Assembly: GCF_038051945.1 (NCBI RefSeq)
Contig: NZ_CP150302.1
Coordinates: 4,898,001 to 4,962,000, forward strand
DNA: 64,000 nucleotides
Origin: Paenibacillus sp. FSL H3-0469
GTDB lineage: Bacteria; Bacillota; Bacilli; Paenibacillales; Paenibacillaceae
Direction of reading: 5' to 3'
The notes beneath the pieces were generated by a model, which was given only the letters and a program-made list of their open reading frames with translations, did no database searches and was not told where the DNA came from. This document shows positions 16,329 to 25,158 of this stretch, in pieces (within the stretch, counting starts at the first letter, position 1; every line of letters starts with the position of its first letter). Made by a program: the position numbers and the translations under genes.

Positions 16329-17479
16329 AGGGAATAGATATCGAAGCCATTCACAATAGAAGAATATCTCCTCCGGTGGCACTGGGCAGTTATCCTGCTT
16401 CCGACGTTACCTTTCTGCTCAAGGATCTAAGCAATGTATCCCTGGAGCGGGGGACGGCGGAGCGGGAGGAAGCGATCCAGTCCGGCGTGCATTATTCGGA
16501 GATGCTTCCGGTGGAATACCAGCCGACAGAACAGTATATCGAATTGTTTCATGAGACGCTGCAGCAGACTGCGAGAAAGGTGGCGCTGGCTGTAGCTGTG
16601 GTGTCCGAGATGATTGTTGCCCGGCGGGGAACGGCGAATACCGTGCTGGTCTCCCTGGCGAGAGCGGGCACTCCTATCGGGGTACTGATCAAACGTTATA
16701 TTCTTGAGAAATATGGAGCGGATCTTCCGCATTATAGCATCTCGATTATCCGCGGTAAGGGAATTGATGAGAATGCGGTGCTCTACATGCTACAGCAGCA
16801 TGGAAGGGATGCCGAGCTACAATTTATCGATGGCTGGACCGGCAAGGGGGCCATCCGGCAGGTGCTGATAGAGGCCTGTGAGAGTATGTATAAGAAATAT
16901 GGCATTACGCTAAATGACGATCTGGCGGTACTTGCTGATCCCGGTCACTGCTCGGGAACCTACGGTACCAGGGAGGATTATCTGATTCCAAGCGCCTGCC
17001 TTAACTCTACGGTATCCGGCTTGATGAGCCGTACGGTGCTCCGCGATGATCTGATCGGGCCTGAGGAATTCCACGGGGCCAAATTCTACAAGGAATGGCT
17101 GGACAGTGATCTGTCCAACGTATTCGTTGATGCAATTACCCCGTATTTCGCTGAAGTAGCGGCAGAGGCGTTAGCGCAGGCTGCGGAGATGCTTGAGCAT
17201 CCGCCGGAGCTTACCTGGCAGGGGCTGGCCGATATCCGCAGTATTCAGGATACCTTCGGCATAGATAATATTAATCTGGTGAAGCCCGGAGTGGGGGAAA
17301 CGACGCGTGTACTGCTGCGCAGAGTGCCCTGGAGGATCCTTGTCGACAGGCTGGACAATCCCAACCTGCGGCATATTCTGCTGCTGGCTGAGGACCGGGG
17401 CGTGCCGGTAGAGGTCTATCCCGGGCTGACCTACTCCTGCTGCGGAATCATCAAGCCGCTGAAAGGGGAGAGTGAATGA
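16325..17479 (+). CDS. StiP-family PRTase-like protein with C-terminal PELOTA domain
   Basis: This 384-residue protein belongs to the family annotated both as cysteine protease StiP and as a ter-cluster phosphoribosyltransferase (PF11202). Recognisable segments are VSLARAGTPIGVLIKRY, SIIRGKGIDENAV, FIDGWTGKGAI and DPGHCSGTYGTREDYLIPSA. The last 75 residues (about 310-384), with LLRRVPWRILVDRL and ILLLAEDRGVPVEVY, fit the PELOTA RNA-binding domain often fused to it. It overlaps both neighbours by four bases, so translation is coupled. The family names conflict and the true activity is unresolved; the cluster context favours nucleotide chemistry. Confidence 0.82.
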   Translation: MKGIDIEAIHNRRISPPVALGSYPASDVTFLLKDLSNVSLERGTAEREEAIQSGVHYSEMLPVEYQPTEQYIELFHETLQQTARKVALAVAVVSEMIVARRGTANTVLVSLARAGTPIGVLIKRYILEKYGADLPHYSISIIRGKGIDENAVLYMLQQHGRDAELQFIDGWTGKGAIRQVLIEACESMYKKYGITLNDDLAVLADPGHCSGTYGTREDYLIPSACLNSTVSGLMSRTVLRDDLIGPEEFHGAKFYKEWLDSDLSNVFVDAITPYFAEVAAEALAQAAEMLEHPPELTWQGLADIRSIQDTFGIDNINLVKPGVGETTRVLLRRVPWRILVDRLDNPNLRHILLLAEDRGVPVEVYPGLTYSCCGIIKPLKGESE

Positions 17480-18312
17480 TCTACGCCAGCGATCTGGACC
17501 GCACGCTGATTTACTCTCTTAGCGCAATAGGCGTTCCTGAGGATACCCCCGGTCTGGTTCCGGCAGAGGTCGTTGACGGCAGGACGGTATCGTATATCTC
17601 ACAGCAGGCTCTGGCTACACTGATAGAACTGGCGGCGAAGATTGTCTTCATGCCGGTGACTACACGTACGATTGCCCAGTACCGGCGGATTAACCTGTTC
17701 CAGGAGACGGTCATTCCGGATTATGCCATCACCAGCAATGGAGGCAATATTCTTGTGAACGGGGTAGTGGATCAGGAATGGCGGACGGCTGTAGGCAGAG
17801 CGGTGGAACGCGGCTCTGCTGCGGCTGAAGAAGCCGAGGGCATCGTGCGCGCGGTCGTCCGGGAAGAATGGATCCTTAGCCGGCGTTATTGCGATGAGCT
17901 GTTCTATACCTTCGTGGTTCACCGGGATCTGCTGCCGCTGGAGGAGATTGCCCGGATGGCGCAGCGGCTGGGTGAGCTTGGCTGGAAGGTATCCCTACAG
18001 GGGCGCAAGCTCTATATCGTGCCGGAGGCGGTGAACAAAAGCGATGCTATTCTCCATGTCCGCCGCACCGTGCACTCAGAGCCGATGGTCGCCTCCGGGG
18101 ACTCCCTTCTGGACAAGAGCCTGCTCGCCGCTGCCGACTATGCGATAGCCCCCTGCCACGGAGAAATATTTGCCGAGCAGCAGGCGGGTTTAGTACACTT
18201 AGAGTATCCGTTTACTGAGCGGCCGGGAGTATTTGCCGCGGATGAGATTATGCAGTATGTTCACAGGATTTATACACATTTGACAGCATTGGGAGTTGGA
18301 CCGCCACCATGA
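17476..18312 (+). CDS. HAD-superfamily hydrolase of the ter cluster
   Basis: This is a HAD phosphatase of 278 residues. The nucleophile motif is YASDLDRTL with Asp6 and Asp8. Motif II is near VTTRT, the lysine motif lies in EAVNKSDAI, and the acidic motif is GDSLLDKSLLAAADYAIAP. The insertion between motifs is of the Cof/sucrose-phosphatase type. It shares four-base overlaps with the genes on both sides. In the inferred pathway it would remove a phosphate from the product of the phosphoribosyltransferase step, but its substrate cannot be seen in the sequence. Confidence 0.85.
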   Translation: MIYASDLDRTLIYSLSAIGVPEDTPGLVPAEVVDGRTVSYISQQALATLIELAAKIVFMPVTTRTIAQYRRINLFQETVIPDYAITSNGGNILVNGVVDQEWRTAVGRAVERGSAAAEEAEGIVRAVVREEWILSRRYCDELFYTFVVHRDLLPLEEIARMAQRLGELGWKVSLQGRKLYIVPEAVNKSDAILHVRRTVHSEPMVASGDSLLDKSLLAAADYAIAPCHGEIFAEQQAGLVHLEYPFTERPGVFAADEIMQYVHRIYTHLTALGVGPPP

Positions 18313-19364
18313 AAAAGGTAAATATATATTTCAACCGCTGGTTCTCTGTTGCCTATCACTACATGAATCTCATCCGGGGCAATGAAGACGGGATTCCGGT
18401 GCAAATCTTCGCGACCCACCCGGATATCCACCATATGTCGCTGCAAGGCGCGGATGTGGCCGGGACCGAGCCGGCGCTCGAAGGCATTGAATATGTGCAG
18501 TTCTGTGTTGACTTCTGCCGCCGGAACGAGATTGATATCTTCATCCCCCGGCTGCATATGCTGGATATCGCGCTGCATGCTTCGCTGTTTGATGAGATCG
18601 GGACGAAGGTGCTGGTCTGCCGTGATCTGGATCTGCTGGAGATGATCATGGACAAAGGCAAGTTCTACGAGAGTGTGAAAACCACCGGGATTATGACAAT
18701 CCCTGATTATCACGTAGTTAGTAATGCAGAGGAGTTCAGGGAAGCTTATGAAGACCTCGCAGCTAAAGGACACAAGGTCTGCTTCAAGCCTACCGAGACG
18801 GAAGGCGGACTCGGATTCCGGATCATAGATAATGACCGCAGTCCCGTGGAGGAGCTGTTCGGTCATGTGACTCCGCTGATCTCCTTCGAGGAAGCTTACC
18901 GCATCCTTGCAGAAGCCGGGAGTTTTCCTAACCTGATGGTGATGGAGCTGCTGGAGGGATATGAATATAGTATTGATTGCCTGTCGGATGAGACGGGCAG
19001 GCTGCTGGCTGCAGTCCCCCGCCGGAAGGCAGGCGGCCGTCTGCGGTTGATGGAGTATATCCCGGAGCTTGCGGAGGTGGCCCGCAGGGTGGCTGAGACC
19101 TACCGGATTCCGTTCAATTTCAATATCCAGATGAAATACAGCGGCGGCGTCCCCAAGCTGCTGGAGATTAACCCGCGGATGTCCGGCGGCCTGCATATCT
19201 CCTGTCTGTCCGGAATTAACTTCCCCTATCTGGCTGTCAAAAGCGCGCTCGGCGGCGAGGTTCTGCCTGCATCGTTCGAGCATAACGTCCTGGCCAGCCA
19301 TGTCGAGCAGCCGCTGATCATGAGAATAAACGGAGAATCCGTCATTACGGATTCCGTGAATTGA
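18309..19364 (+). CDS. ATP-grasp ligase of the ter cluster
   Basis: This is an ATP-grasp fold protein of 351 residues. The central ATP-binding region has VCFKPTETEGGLGFRII near 156-172, followed by LMVMELLEGYEYSIDCLSD, and the metal-binding strand FNIQMKYSGGVPKLLEINPRMSGG near the C-terminus, each typical of carboxylate-amine ligases. It starts with a four-base overlap onto the HAD gene. In the predicted ter biosynthetic pathway an ATP-grasp enzyme would join an amino acid or other carboxylate to the nucleoside-like intermediate. It is the last of the five coupled genes; a 36-bp gap follows. Confidence 0.85.
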   Translation: MKKVNIYFNRWFSVAYHYMNLIRGNEDGIPVQIFATHPDIHHMSLQGADVAGTEPALEGIEYVQFCVDFCRRNEIDIFIPRLHMLDIALHASLFDEIGTKVLVCRDLDLLEMIMDKGKFYESVKTTGIMTIPDYHVVSNAEEFREAYEDLAAKGHKVCFKPTETEGGLGFRIIDNDRSPVEELFGHVTPLISFEEAYRILAEAGSFPNLMVMELLEGYEYSIDCLSDETGRLLAAVPRRKAGGRLRLMEYIPELAEVARRVAETYRIPFNFNIQMKYSGGVPKLLEINPRMSGGLHISCLSGINFPYLAVKSALGGEVLPASFEHNVLASHVEQPLIMRINGESVITDSVN

Positions 19365-19400
19365 GCGTGTAGCATTCACGCTCATAAGAGGTGAGAAGGA

Positions 19401-20120
19401 ATGCAAGCTAAATTCAAAGTACTGGCGTATGCCGGTGCCGGTTATGTCGTAGCCGTACTGACCAGCGGCTTCCTGCCTGAGCTGGTCTCGCTGCTGCTTC
19501 CGGTAATTGGGGCAGCACTTGCAGTGCCGGAGCTCAGGCGCACAAGAGTGAATCTCCCGGTGGAGGTGATTCCTGCCGGGCAGGAGCCGCAGGCGATTCC
19601 GGCGGCGTCCGCCGCCGCGCTGCAGGCTTCGTCTGCTGCCGCTGCTGCTCCTGCAGCTGCGGCGGGACAGGCTTCTACGGCCCATCCGGGAGCCGGGCAC
19701 AGGGAGGAAATACAGATCGGGGCAGAGTTCGCCCCGGTGGTGGAGTATCTCGGAATCCTGGAGGATATGATTATCTCCGAAGGGCAGAAGGATACGCTGG
19801 ACAATGAGATTGTCGAGAAGTCGCTGGCACTGTTCGCCAGACTGCAGCGTGTTATTCCGCTGCTGCAGGAGCTGGGCAACGGCGAGATCAACCATACCGT
19901 CCGCAGGCTGGTGCTGAAGGACCTTAATGGAGTAATCAACCCGTTCCTGCGCCTGGGCGGCGAGGCCAAGACAAGAAACCGGAGAATGCTGCTGAACGGT
20001 CTGCGTGATGTCGATGCCAAAATTTCCGATATTGCGTCCACGATCGAGCACAAAGACCTGATGGAACTTCAGACCAAGGCGGAACTGATACATCAGCGAT
20101 ATAGCAGTTCCGAATTATAG
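19401..20120 (+). CDS. XpaC-like membrane-anchored helical protein
   Basis: This 239-residue protein begins with a hydrophobic segment (about residues 7-38), then has an alanine- and proline-rich stretch (about 55-105) and a helical C-terminal half with a charged heptad-like pattern (about 112-239). I do not recognise a strict family signature. Its layout and its place directly before telA recall XpaC, which precedes the TelA homologue yaaN in Bacillus subtilis. AGAGGTGAGAAGG precedes the ATG. A structural or chaperone-like role with TelA at the membrane is inferred from position only. Confidence 0.6.
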   Translation: MQAKFKVLAYAGAGYVVAVLTSGFLPELVSLLLPVIGAALAVPELRRTRVNLPVEVIPAGQEPQAIPAASAAALQASSAAAAAPAAAAGQASTAHPGAGHREEIQIGAEFAPVVEYLGILEDMIISEGQKDTLDNEIVEKSLALFARLQRVIPLLQELGNGEINHTVRRLVLKDLNGVINPFLRLGGEAKTRNRRMLLNGLRDVDAKISDIASTIEHKDLMELQTKAELIHQRYSSSEL

Positions 20121-20133
20121 GAGGAGGAGAACC

Positions 20134-21228
20134 ATGTCTACGCAGTTAATTGAGCTTAGAAAAGAAGATGAGCAGAAGGTAGTTCAGGAGGCTTCCCAGC
20201 TAATTGAACAGGTAGCCAAGACAGACACGGTGGCACTGGATTCCCTGATGGATGATATCGGGAAGCTTGGGGTGAAGACGCAGGAGAAGGCAGGCCAGAC
20301 GCTGAAGCTGCTGGACCGCCCCGTCAATGATCTGATGAGCGGCAAGCGGGTGGAAGTGCCCAATATGATTATGAAGCTGCGTAATGAGTGCGAGACCCTT
20401 CAGCAGAGCAAGAATGTCAGCTTCTTCGGTAAAATGCTGCGCAAAAGCCCGCTCAAGAATTATGTCTACAAATATCAGTCGGTCCGCACCAACATTGATG
20501 CCATTATCACCGGTCTGCGTGACGGCCGGGATACGCTGGAGGAGAGCATCGTTAACATGCGCCAGCTGAAGCGTACCTCCATGGAGGAGATCTATAACCT
20601 CCAGACCAAGATCGCCTTCGGCAACAAGCTGAAGGAGCTGTTCGAGGTTGAGATCGCCAAGCCCGAGAATGAATTCCGCAAAGCGTATCTGGAGCGGGGG
20701 CTGCGCAAGGTTATGGTGCGGATTCAGTCCATGACCGAGATGATTCTGCTCTACAATCAGGCGATTGCGGCAACAGATATCATCAATGACAATAATGACA
20801 AGCTGATTGATTCGGTAAACAACGCGATTGATAAGACCTCTAACCTGATCACCGTCTCGGCGATGATTGCCATGTCCCTGGCCGATCAGGAGAATGTAAT
20901 CAATGCGGTGGAAGCGACCAACAAGACCATCGAGGACCAGTTCAAGGAGAATGCGCGGCTGCTGCGCACGACGACCGAGAAGACCACGGAGCTGCTCTCC
21001 AAGCCGTCCATGTCCCTGGAAGCCGTGAATCAGGCCATTGGCGACCTGCTCAGCGCCCTGGATACCTCGGAGCAGTCCAACCGGCGGATCATCGAGAGCT
21101 GTCAGGACTATACGTCCAAAATGACCACCATCAACACCCAGCTGAACAACCGGCTCGGGCTTAACGAAGGCTCACAGCCGCAGGCTTTGAAGCAGGCGGA
21201 GAGCGGGCTGAGCAGCTTTTTGAACTGA
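20134..21228 (+). CDS. telA: TelA-family toxic anion resistance protein
   Basis: TelA (YceH/YaaN family, PF05816) is a cytoplasmic coiled-coil protein linked to tolerance of tellurite, nisin and other envelope-active agents. The 364-residue sequence is nearly all helix and contains the family stretch LDRPVNDLMSGKRVEVPNMI and SFFGKMLRKSPLKNYVYKY. AGGAGGAGG lies upstream of the ATG, 13 bp after the preceding stop. A terminator at 21271 closes the island. It probably works with the upstream membrane protein and the TerC/TerD complex. Confidence 0.92.
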   Translation: MSTQLIELRKEDEQKVVQEASQLIEQVAKTDTVALDSLMDDIGKLGVKTQEKAGQTLKLLDRPVNDLMSGKRVEVPNMIMKLRNECETLQQSKNVSFFGKMLRKSPLKNYVYKYQSVRTNIDAIITGLRDGRDTLEESIVNMRQLKRTSMEEIYNLQTKIAFGNKLKELFEVEIAKPENEFRKAYLERGLRKVMVRIQSMTEMILLYNQAIAATDIINDNNDKLIDSVNNAIDKTSNLITVSAMIAMSLADQENVINAVEATNKTIEDQFKENARLLRTTTEKTTELLSKPSMSLEAVNQAIGDLLSALDTSEQSNRRIIESCQDYTSKMTTINTQLNNRLGLNEGSQPQALKQAESGLSSFLN

Positions 21229-21270
21229 TGATTTGAATGTGGCTGGTACAATTTTTATAGAATGATGGAT

Positions 21271-21304
21271 AAGCCTGCTGATAGGTATTCAGCAGGCTTT
21301 TTTA
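21271..21304 (+). terminator. Terminator of the ter island
   Basis: AAGCCTGCTGA (21271-21281) pairs perfectly with TCAGCAGGCTT (21289-21299), and a T-run follows. It ends the 12-kb same-strand ter region. Confidence 0.9.
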
Positions 21305-21386
21305 CTGTTAAATTTCTAATTTACTAATATATTCCGGTGAGCTATTATGAGAAGGTTCTAGTCGTACATACAAGGAGAGAATATTG

Positions 21387-23933
21387 ATGGTCAGGAAGCT
21401 AACAGGAATATTGGCAGGTATAGTTGGAGCGGGGATACTGTTTGGTTCTATGGGGATAGCGGCAGCCGAGTCTGCAGTGACAAAGGATTATGAGGGGCAT
21501 TGGGCTCAGCAAACGATTCAGAGCTGGCTGGATAACGGCTTGCTTAAAGGCTTCGGGGATGGATCGGTTAAACCGAACCAGACCATAACCAGAGCGGAGT
21601 TCATGACACTCATCAACCGTTCTTATCATTTTACGGAACAGAGTAAGGTGAAATTCACCGATGTGCAGCCTGCCAGTTGGGCGTATAGTGAGGTTGCGAA
21701 GGCTGTAGCGGCTGGATATATCCAGGGCTTCAACAATGAGATGCGCCCGAATGCCCCGATTAACCGCCAGGAAGCGGCAGTTATAGTCACTAAGCTGCTG
21801 AAGCTCAGCGCGGGTGACACAGAGGTCTTGAAGGGTTTCAGTGATGCGGGTCAGATGGCATTCTGGAGCAAGGGGAGTATTGCAGCAGCAGTCACGGCGG
21901 GAGTCCTTAAAGGATACCCGGATGGAACCTTCGGGCCCGTCAAAGCCTTGACCCGTGCAGAATCCTTGGCGCTGATTGATGCGGCAGTCTCTCGAACGGG
22001 TCAATCTGCACAGGGAGCGGTGACGCCTGCTCCAGCCGTAACACCATCGGCTCCTCCCGCAGCTACAGCTGCACCAACTGCAACTGCTGCTGTAGCTGCG
22101 GGAGGAAGTGGCGGTGGTAGTGGCGGCGGCGGTGGTGGTGGTCCTCAGGTGACACCAACCCCGGCTCTGGCTACAACACCAACCCCGGCTCTGGCTACAA
22201 CACCAACGCCGGTTCCAACACCAACACCAAGCCCGGAACCTGTTAATGAATTACCGGTTAAGGAGCTCCCGGCCCTTGATATCAGCATTACCTCTCGTCC
22301 TGACAACACAGTGACGAATACTGTTTATCTGGAAATTGATTATAGCAGAGTGCTTGGGAGTGCGGTGGGCCTAAATGACCGTATTACTTATTATGTAACC
22401 GCGAAGCCGATCAGCTCTAGAGATCTCCACTGGGAGCTTACCAATCTCCAGTACGCTTCTATTAGTACGGGCTACTCATTGAGCAAGCAGACGGGCATCT
22501 GGATTCCTGCCAGTAAGATTGGCGCAGCAGGCGATAAATATGTCTCGGTTGTAGTACGGAATTCATCTAATGAAGTGACCGGATTCTATACTCAACAGGT
22601 GAATTTGCAGCCTACAGTTACTGAGGCCTCTAACAGTATGATGTTACTGCACAGTGGTGTGACTATTACCCAGGAGAAATTCAGCACCGTGTCTTCCCAA
22701 GTATATTATCGGGATACTATTGATGTGGAAGATGCTGCTCTGCAATTTGGCGGAAGAGCAGTGGGATATACAATTACACCGAAGTACTATATGGACAGTA
22801 AACTGAATTTGGAATTGAATGATATGATTCATGCTTCGCGTAAAGTGTACAGAGACGGCTGGGTCAGTGCAGTTGATGCCACAGTATCCTCTAATGCAGC
22901 AGTAGGTGCTTCATCACCGGGCTATATCCCTTTTTCCTATGACACATTATATAATTTCAAAACATATAACGAAGACGAATACACCATTATTTTCCTCGAT
23001 TCCGAGATGAAGGCGTTGGGATATTACACCGGCAAGGTGATGCTTAGCACAGACCTGAAATTAGAAGCAGCCATGAAAAGAATTGACGAGCTTCCTTCGA
23101 ATGTAACTTTAATGGATGAAGATGCAGTGAACAGGGCTTATAGAGCCTACTTGCCTTTTGATGATTCTTTCAATTGGGGAGAACGCAAGACTAAGCTTAA
23201 GAATGCTGTATCAGCTCTTATGGACGCCAAGAGATCGGGACCACTTCAAAATATGGATCTGGTTCAATCCGCAATTATTGACGGGTATAATCAATTCAAC
23301 GGCAAGACAATAAGTATGAATTTAATGGGTTTCCCGGATGAATTGAAGGGAAGCATAGGCAGCTTCTCGTATTATATTACAGCCAATCCTGTTCATGCAG
23401 AAGATTTAGAGCAACCAAGCCCCTATGGGAAAATTAATATTGCTGATGTTCAGACTTCCGTTCTTGCGGTAACAGATAAGAGCGGACAGAATTATGTGAC
23501 TGTGGTCTACTATAACAAAGAAGGACAAGCCATACGTTACGCCACAAAGCTGGTTGATTTCACGCCTAAGCAGCCTGTATGGGATGGTACAGCGACCCAA
23601 ATTCACGACGGCATTAAGTTAGTCCGGGATTATAACAACGGTACCCGTATAGATTATGTATCTGTAAAAGATTATCAGAAAACGCATCCCGAGGCGGTCT
23701 ATTTCACAGCGACCTATAAATCAGCGTTAGTTGCAGCTAAGCAAGAATTCACTGCAGAATCCGCAGTGAAGTATTTAAATGATTACCGGAATATTAACAG
23801 TATCTATCCTTATGAGCGAATTCAGTTATCTGATGATGCGGTGCAGAACGGACAACCGGAAGACTACATTATCCTGTTCTATGATGCTAATTATAAGGCG
23901 CTTAATTATTATATTGGCGGTTTGACTGACTGA
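21387..23933 (+). CDS. S-layer homology domain surface protein
   Basis: This is a secreted cell-wall-bound protein of 848 residues. A signal peptide (about 1-28, ending near AAAES) is followed by three SLH repeats, about 34-75, 92-135 and 155-200, with the patterns HWAQQTIQSW, ASWAYSEVAKAV and TRAESLALI. SLH repeats bind pyruvylated secondary wall polymer. An alanine/proline/threonine linker contains a glycine run and a perfect 24-bp DNA duplication (22152-22199). The remaining 560 or so residues have repeated beta-rich segments (YYVTAKPIS, YTITPKYYM, YYITANPVH) that I cannot assign. ATG 21387 follows AAGGAG; TTG 21384 is possible. Confidence 0.85.
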   Translation: MVRKLTGILAGIVGAGILFGSMGIAAAESAVTKDYEGHWAQQTIQSWLDNGLLKGFGDGSVKPNQTITRAEFMTLINRSYHFTEQSKVKFTDVQPASWAYSEVAKAVAAGYIQGFNNEMRPNAPINRQEAAVIVTKLLKLSAGDTEVLKGFSDAGQMAFWSKGSIAAAVTAGVLKGYPDGTFGPVKALTRAESLALIDAAVSRTGQSAQGAVTPAPAVTPSAPPAATAAPTATAAVAAGGSGGGSGGGGGGGPQVTPTPALATTPTPALATTPTPVPTPTPSPEPVNELPVKELPALDISITSRPDNTVTNTVYLEIDYSRVLGSAVGLNDRITYYVTAKPISSRDLHWELTNLQYASISTGYSLSKQTGIWIPASKIGAAGDKYVSVVVRNSSNEVTGFYTQQVNLQPTVTEASNSMMLLHSGVTITQEKFSTVSSQVYYRDTIDVEDAALQFGGRAVGYTITPKYYMDSKLNLELNDMIHASRKVYRDGWVSAVDATVSSNAAVGASSPGYIPFSYDTLYNFKTYNEDEYTIIFLDSEMKALGYYTGKVMLSTDLKLEAAMKRIDELPSNVTLMDEDAVNRAYRAYLPFDDSFNWGERKTKLKNAVSALMDAKRSGPLQNMDLVQSAIIDGYNQFNGKTISMNLMGFPDELKGSIGSFSYYITANPVHAEDLEQPSPYGKINIADVQTSVLAVTDKSGQNYVTVVYYNKEGQAIRYATKLVDFTPKQPVWDGTATQIHDGIKLVRDYNNGTRIDYVSVKDYQKTHPEAVYFTATYKSALVAAKQEFTAESAVKYLNDYRNINSIYPYERIQLSDDAVQNGQPEDYIILFYDANYKALNYYIGGLTD
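22152..22199 (+). repeat. Two 24-bp tandem units in the SLH protein linker
   Basis: Two identical 24-bp units encoding the octapeptide TPTPALAT lie side by side, with a partial third unit after them. It is an in-frame length-variable linker. Confidence 0.9.
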
Positions 23934-23954
23934 TTCTCCGCTAATCCTACTCAT

Positions 23955-24024
23955 ATTATCCCGCTCCTCCACATACGTTGTCACTAAGGCGACCTGTGGA
24001 GAAAGAGGGGATAAGCGGGATGAT
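23955..24024 (+). promoter_or_regulatory. Nested inverted repeat covering a small ORF start
   Basis: ATTATCCCGCT (23955-23965) is nearly complementary to AGCGGGATGAT (24014-24024), and CTCCACA (23967-23973) pairs with TGTGGAG (23995-24001) inside it. The outer right arm contains the ATG of the 33-residue ORF. It may alternatively be the 3' hairpin of the SLH gene transcript, though no T-run follows. Confidence 0.45.
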
Positions 24025-24121
24025 TCTGGGATGCTTGATCGTGGTGCTTATCGTCGTAGCCAGCAGTGAGAAGGCGGAGGCGATTGCCAGCCTGAATGAT
24101 CGGGAGGATAACGGCCTGTGA
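24020..24121 (+). CDS. Possible 33-residue membrane peptide
   Basis: This short frame begins at ATG 24020 with AAAGAGGGG nine bases upstream. The product starts with the hydrophobic stretch MILGCLIVVLIVVAS and ends with a charged tail, as expected for a small single-pass membrane peptide. I recognise no family. It lies in the otherwise gene-free 23934-24268 gap. The start codon is inside a predicted stem, so expression would depend on unfolding. It is uncertain whether it is real. Confidence 0.35.
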   Translation: MILGCLIVVLIVVASSEKAEAIASLNDREDNGL

Positions 24122-24198
24122 AAAGGGTGCGGACAGTGTGCAGAATCCATAAATTATTGATGCTCTGTGATTCAAGCAATTTCCAGTGGTTTATTGGG

Positions 24199-24204
24199 TA
24201 TAAT
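24199..24204 (+). promoter_or_regulatory. -10 element for the FNT channel gene
   Basis: TATAAT at 24199-24204 lies 65 bp ahead of the formate/nitrite channel gene. There is no good -35. A TGTGATTCAAGCAA stretch at 24166-24179 resembles half of an Fnr/Crp-type site, which would suit an anaerobic channel gene, but only one half matches. Confidence 0.4.
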
Positions 24205-24268
24205 AGCCTGGAGGCTGTACATCAGTCTTCCGGCACCGCTGAAAATATAAAGTGAATACGGAGGTCAA

Positions 24269-25057
24269 ATGGAGAACGAGGCACTGCTGCAGGTAGAGAA
24301 GCTTGCACTTAAGAAACAGAAGATTTTCCGGCAAAGCGTATGGCGTTACATTGCCAGGGCCATGCTCGCCAGCATGTTTATCGGATTCGGCGTAATCGTA
24401 GCCTTTAAGACCGGCAACTTCTTCTATATGGAACAATCGCCGATGACCTATCCGATGGCTGCGATCACGTTTGGCGCAGCCATTATCCTGATTTCCTACG
24501 GCGGGGGTGATTTGTTCACCGGGGATACTTTTTATTACACCTATGCGGCACTGAGGCGCAAGCTGGCATGGACCGAGGTTGTGCGGATGTGGGTCGTTAG
24601 CTATCTGGGCAACATTCTTGGAGCTACGGCGTTTGCGCTGCTTATTTTTCTGACCGGATTGTTCTATGATTCCTCTGTCAACGGGTTCCTGCTGAATGTG
24701 GTGGCCCATAAGATGGAAGCTCCGGCGATGCAGCTGTTCTTCCGGGCGATTCTCTGTAACTGGCTCGTCTGTCTGGCCTTCTTCGTCCCGATGTCAATGA
24801 AGAACGACGGTGCCAAAATGTTCGCTATGGTGCTGTTCGTGTTCTGCTTCTTCATCTCGGGGTACGAGCATAGTATTGCCAACATGTGTACCTTCGCCAT
24901 TGCCCTGGTCCTGGACCATCCCGGAACGATCTCCTGGGGAGGCGTCGTGCACAATCTGGTTCCAGTCACACTGGGCAATCTCATCGGCGGTGGTGTGCTG
25001 ATGGGGGTTATGTATTATTATGTGAACAAGCCGTTTCTGGAGGATGAGCCTCACTGA
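24269..25057 (+). CDS. Formate/nitrite channel family protein
   Basis: This is a pentameric membrane channel of the FNT family, which conducts formate, nitrite or hydrosulfide. The 262-residue protein has six hydrophobic helices. Family segments are visible in ARAMLASMFIGFGV, ISYGGGDLFTGDTFYY and FRAILCNWLVCLAFFVPMS, and the histidine-bearing GYEHSIANM region lines the central gate. CGGAGG precedes the ATG. It is monocistronic and ends at a large hairpin at 25076. Which anion it carries is not evident; the family in Bacilli is mostly annotated as formate or nitrite. Confidence 0.9.
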   Translation: MENEALLQVEKLALKKQKIFRQSVWRYIARAMLASMFIGFGVIVAFKTGNFFYMEQSPMTYPMAAITFGAAIILISYGGGDLFTGDTFYYTYAALRRKLAWTEVVRMWVVSYLGNILGATAFALLIFLTGLFYDSSVNGFLLNVVAHKMEAPAMQLFFRAILCNWLVCLAFFVPMSMKNDGAKMFAMVLFVFCFFISGYEHSIANMCTFAIALVLDHPGTISWGGVVHNLVPVTLGNLIGGGVLMGVMYYYVNKPFLEDEPH

Positions 25058-25075
25058 ACGGCAATATAATCGACA

Positions 25076-25116
25076 CACAGCAGCGATTCTCCGGTGAATG
25101 GGGAATCGCTGCTGTG
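25076..25116. terminator. 14-bp perfect hairpin after the FNT gene
   Basis: CACAGCAGCGATTC pairs perfectly with GAATCGCTGCTGTG (25103-25116) around a 13-nt loop, between convergent genes. No long T-run follows. A hairpin of 33 bp at 52920 shares about 28 of its bases. Confidence 0.65.
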
Positions 25117-25158
25117 CTGTTGTGTATCTGTTGAGCGGAATTAGGGAGCTTGGAGATA

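Noticed and set aside
18270..20093. 607-residue open frame on the minus strand
   Set aside because: It spans the ATP-grasp and XpaC-like genes in antisense, which have clear motifs and coupled starts.
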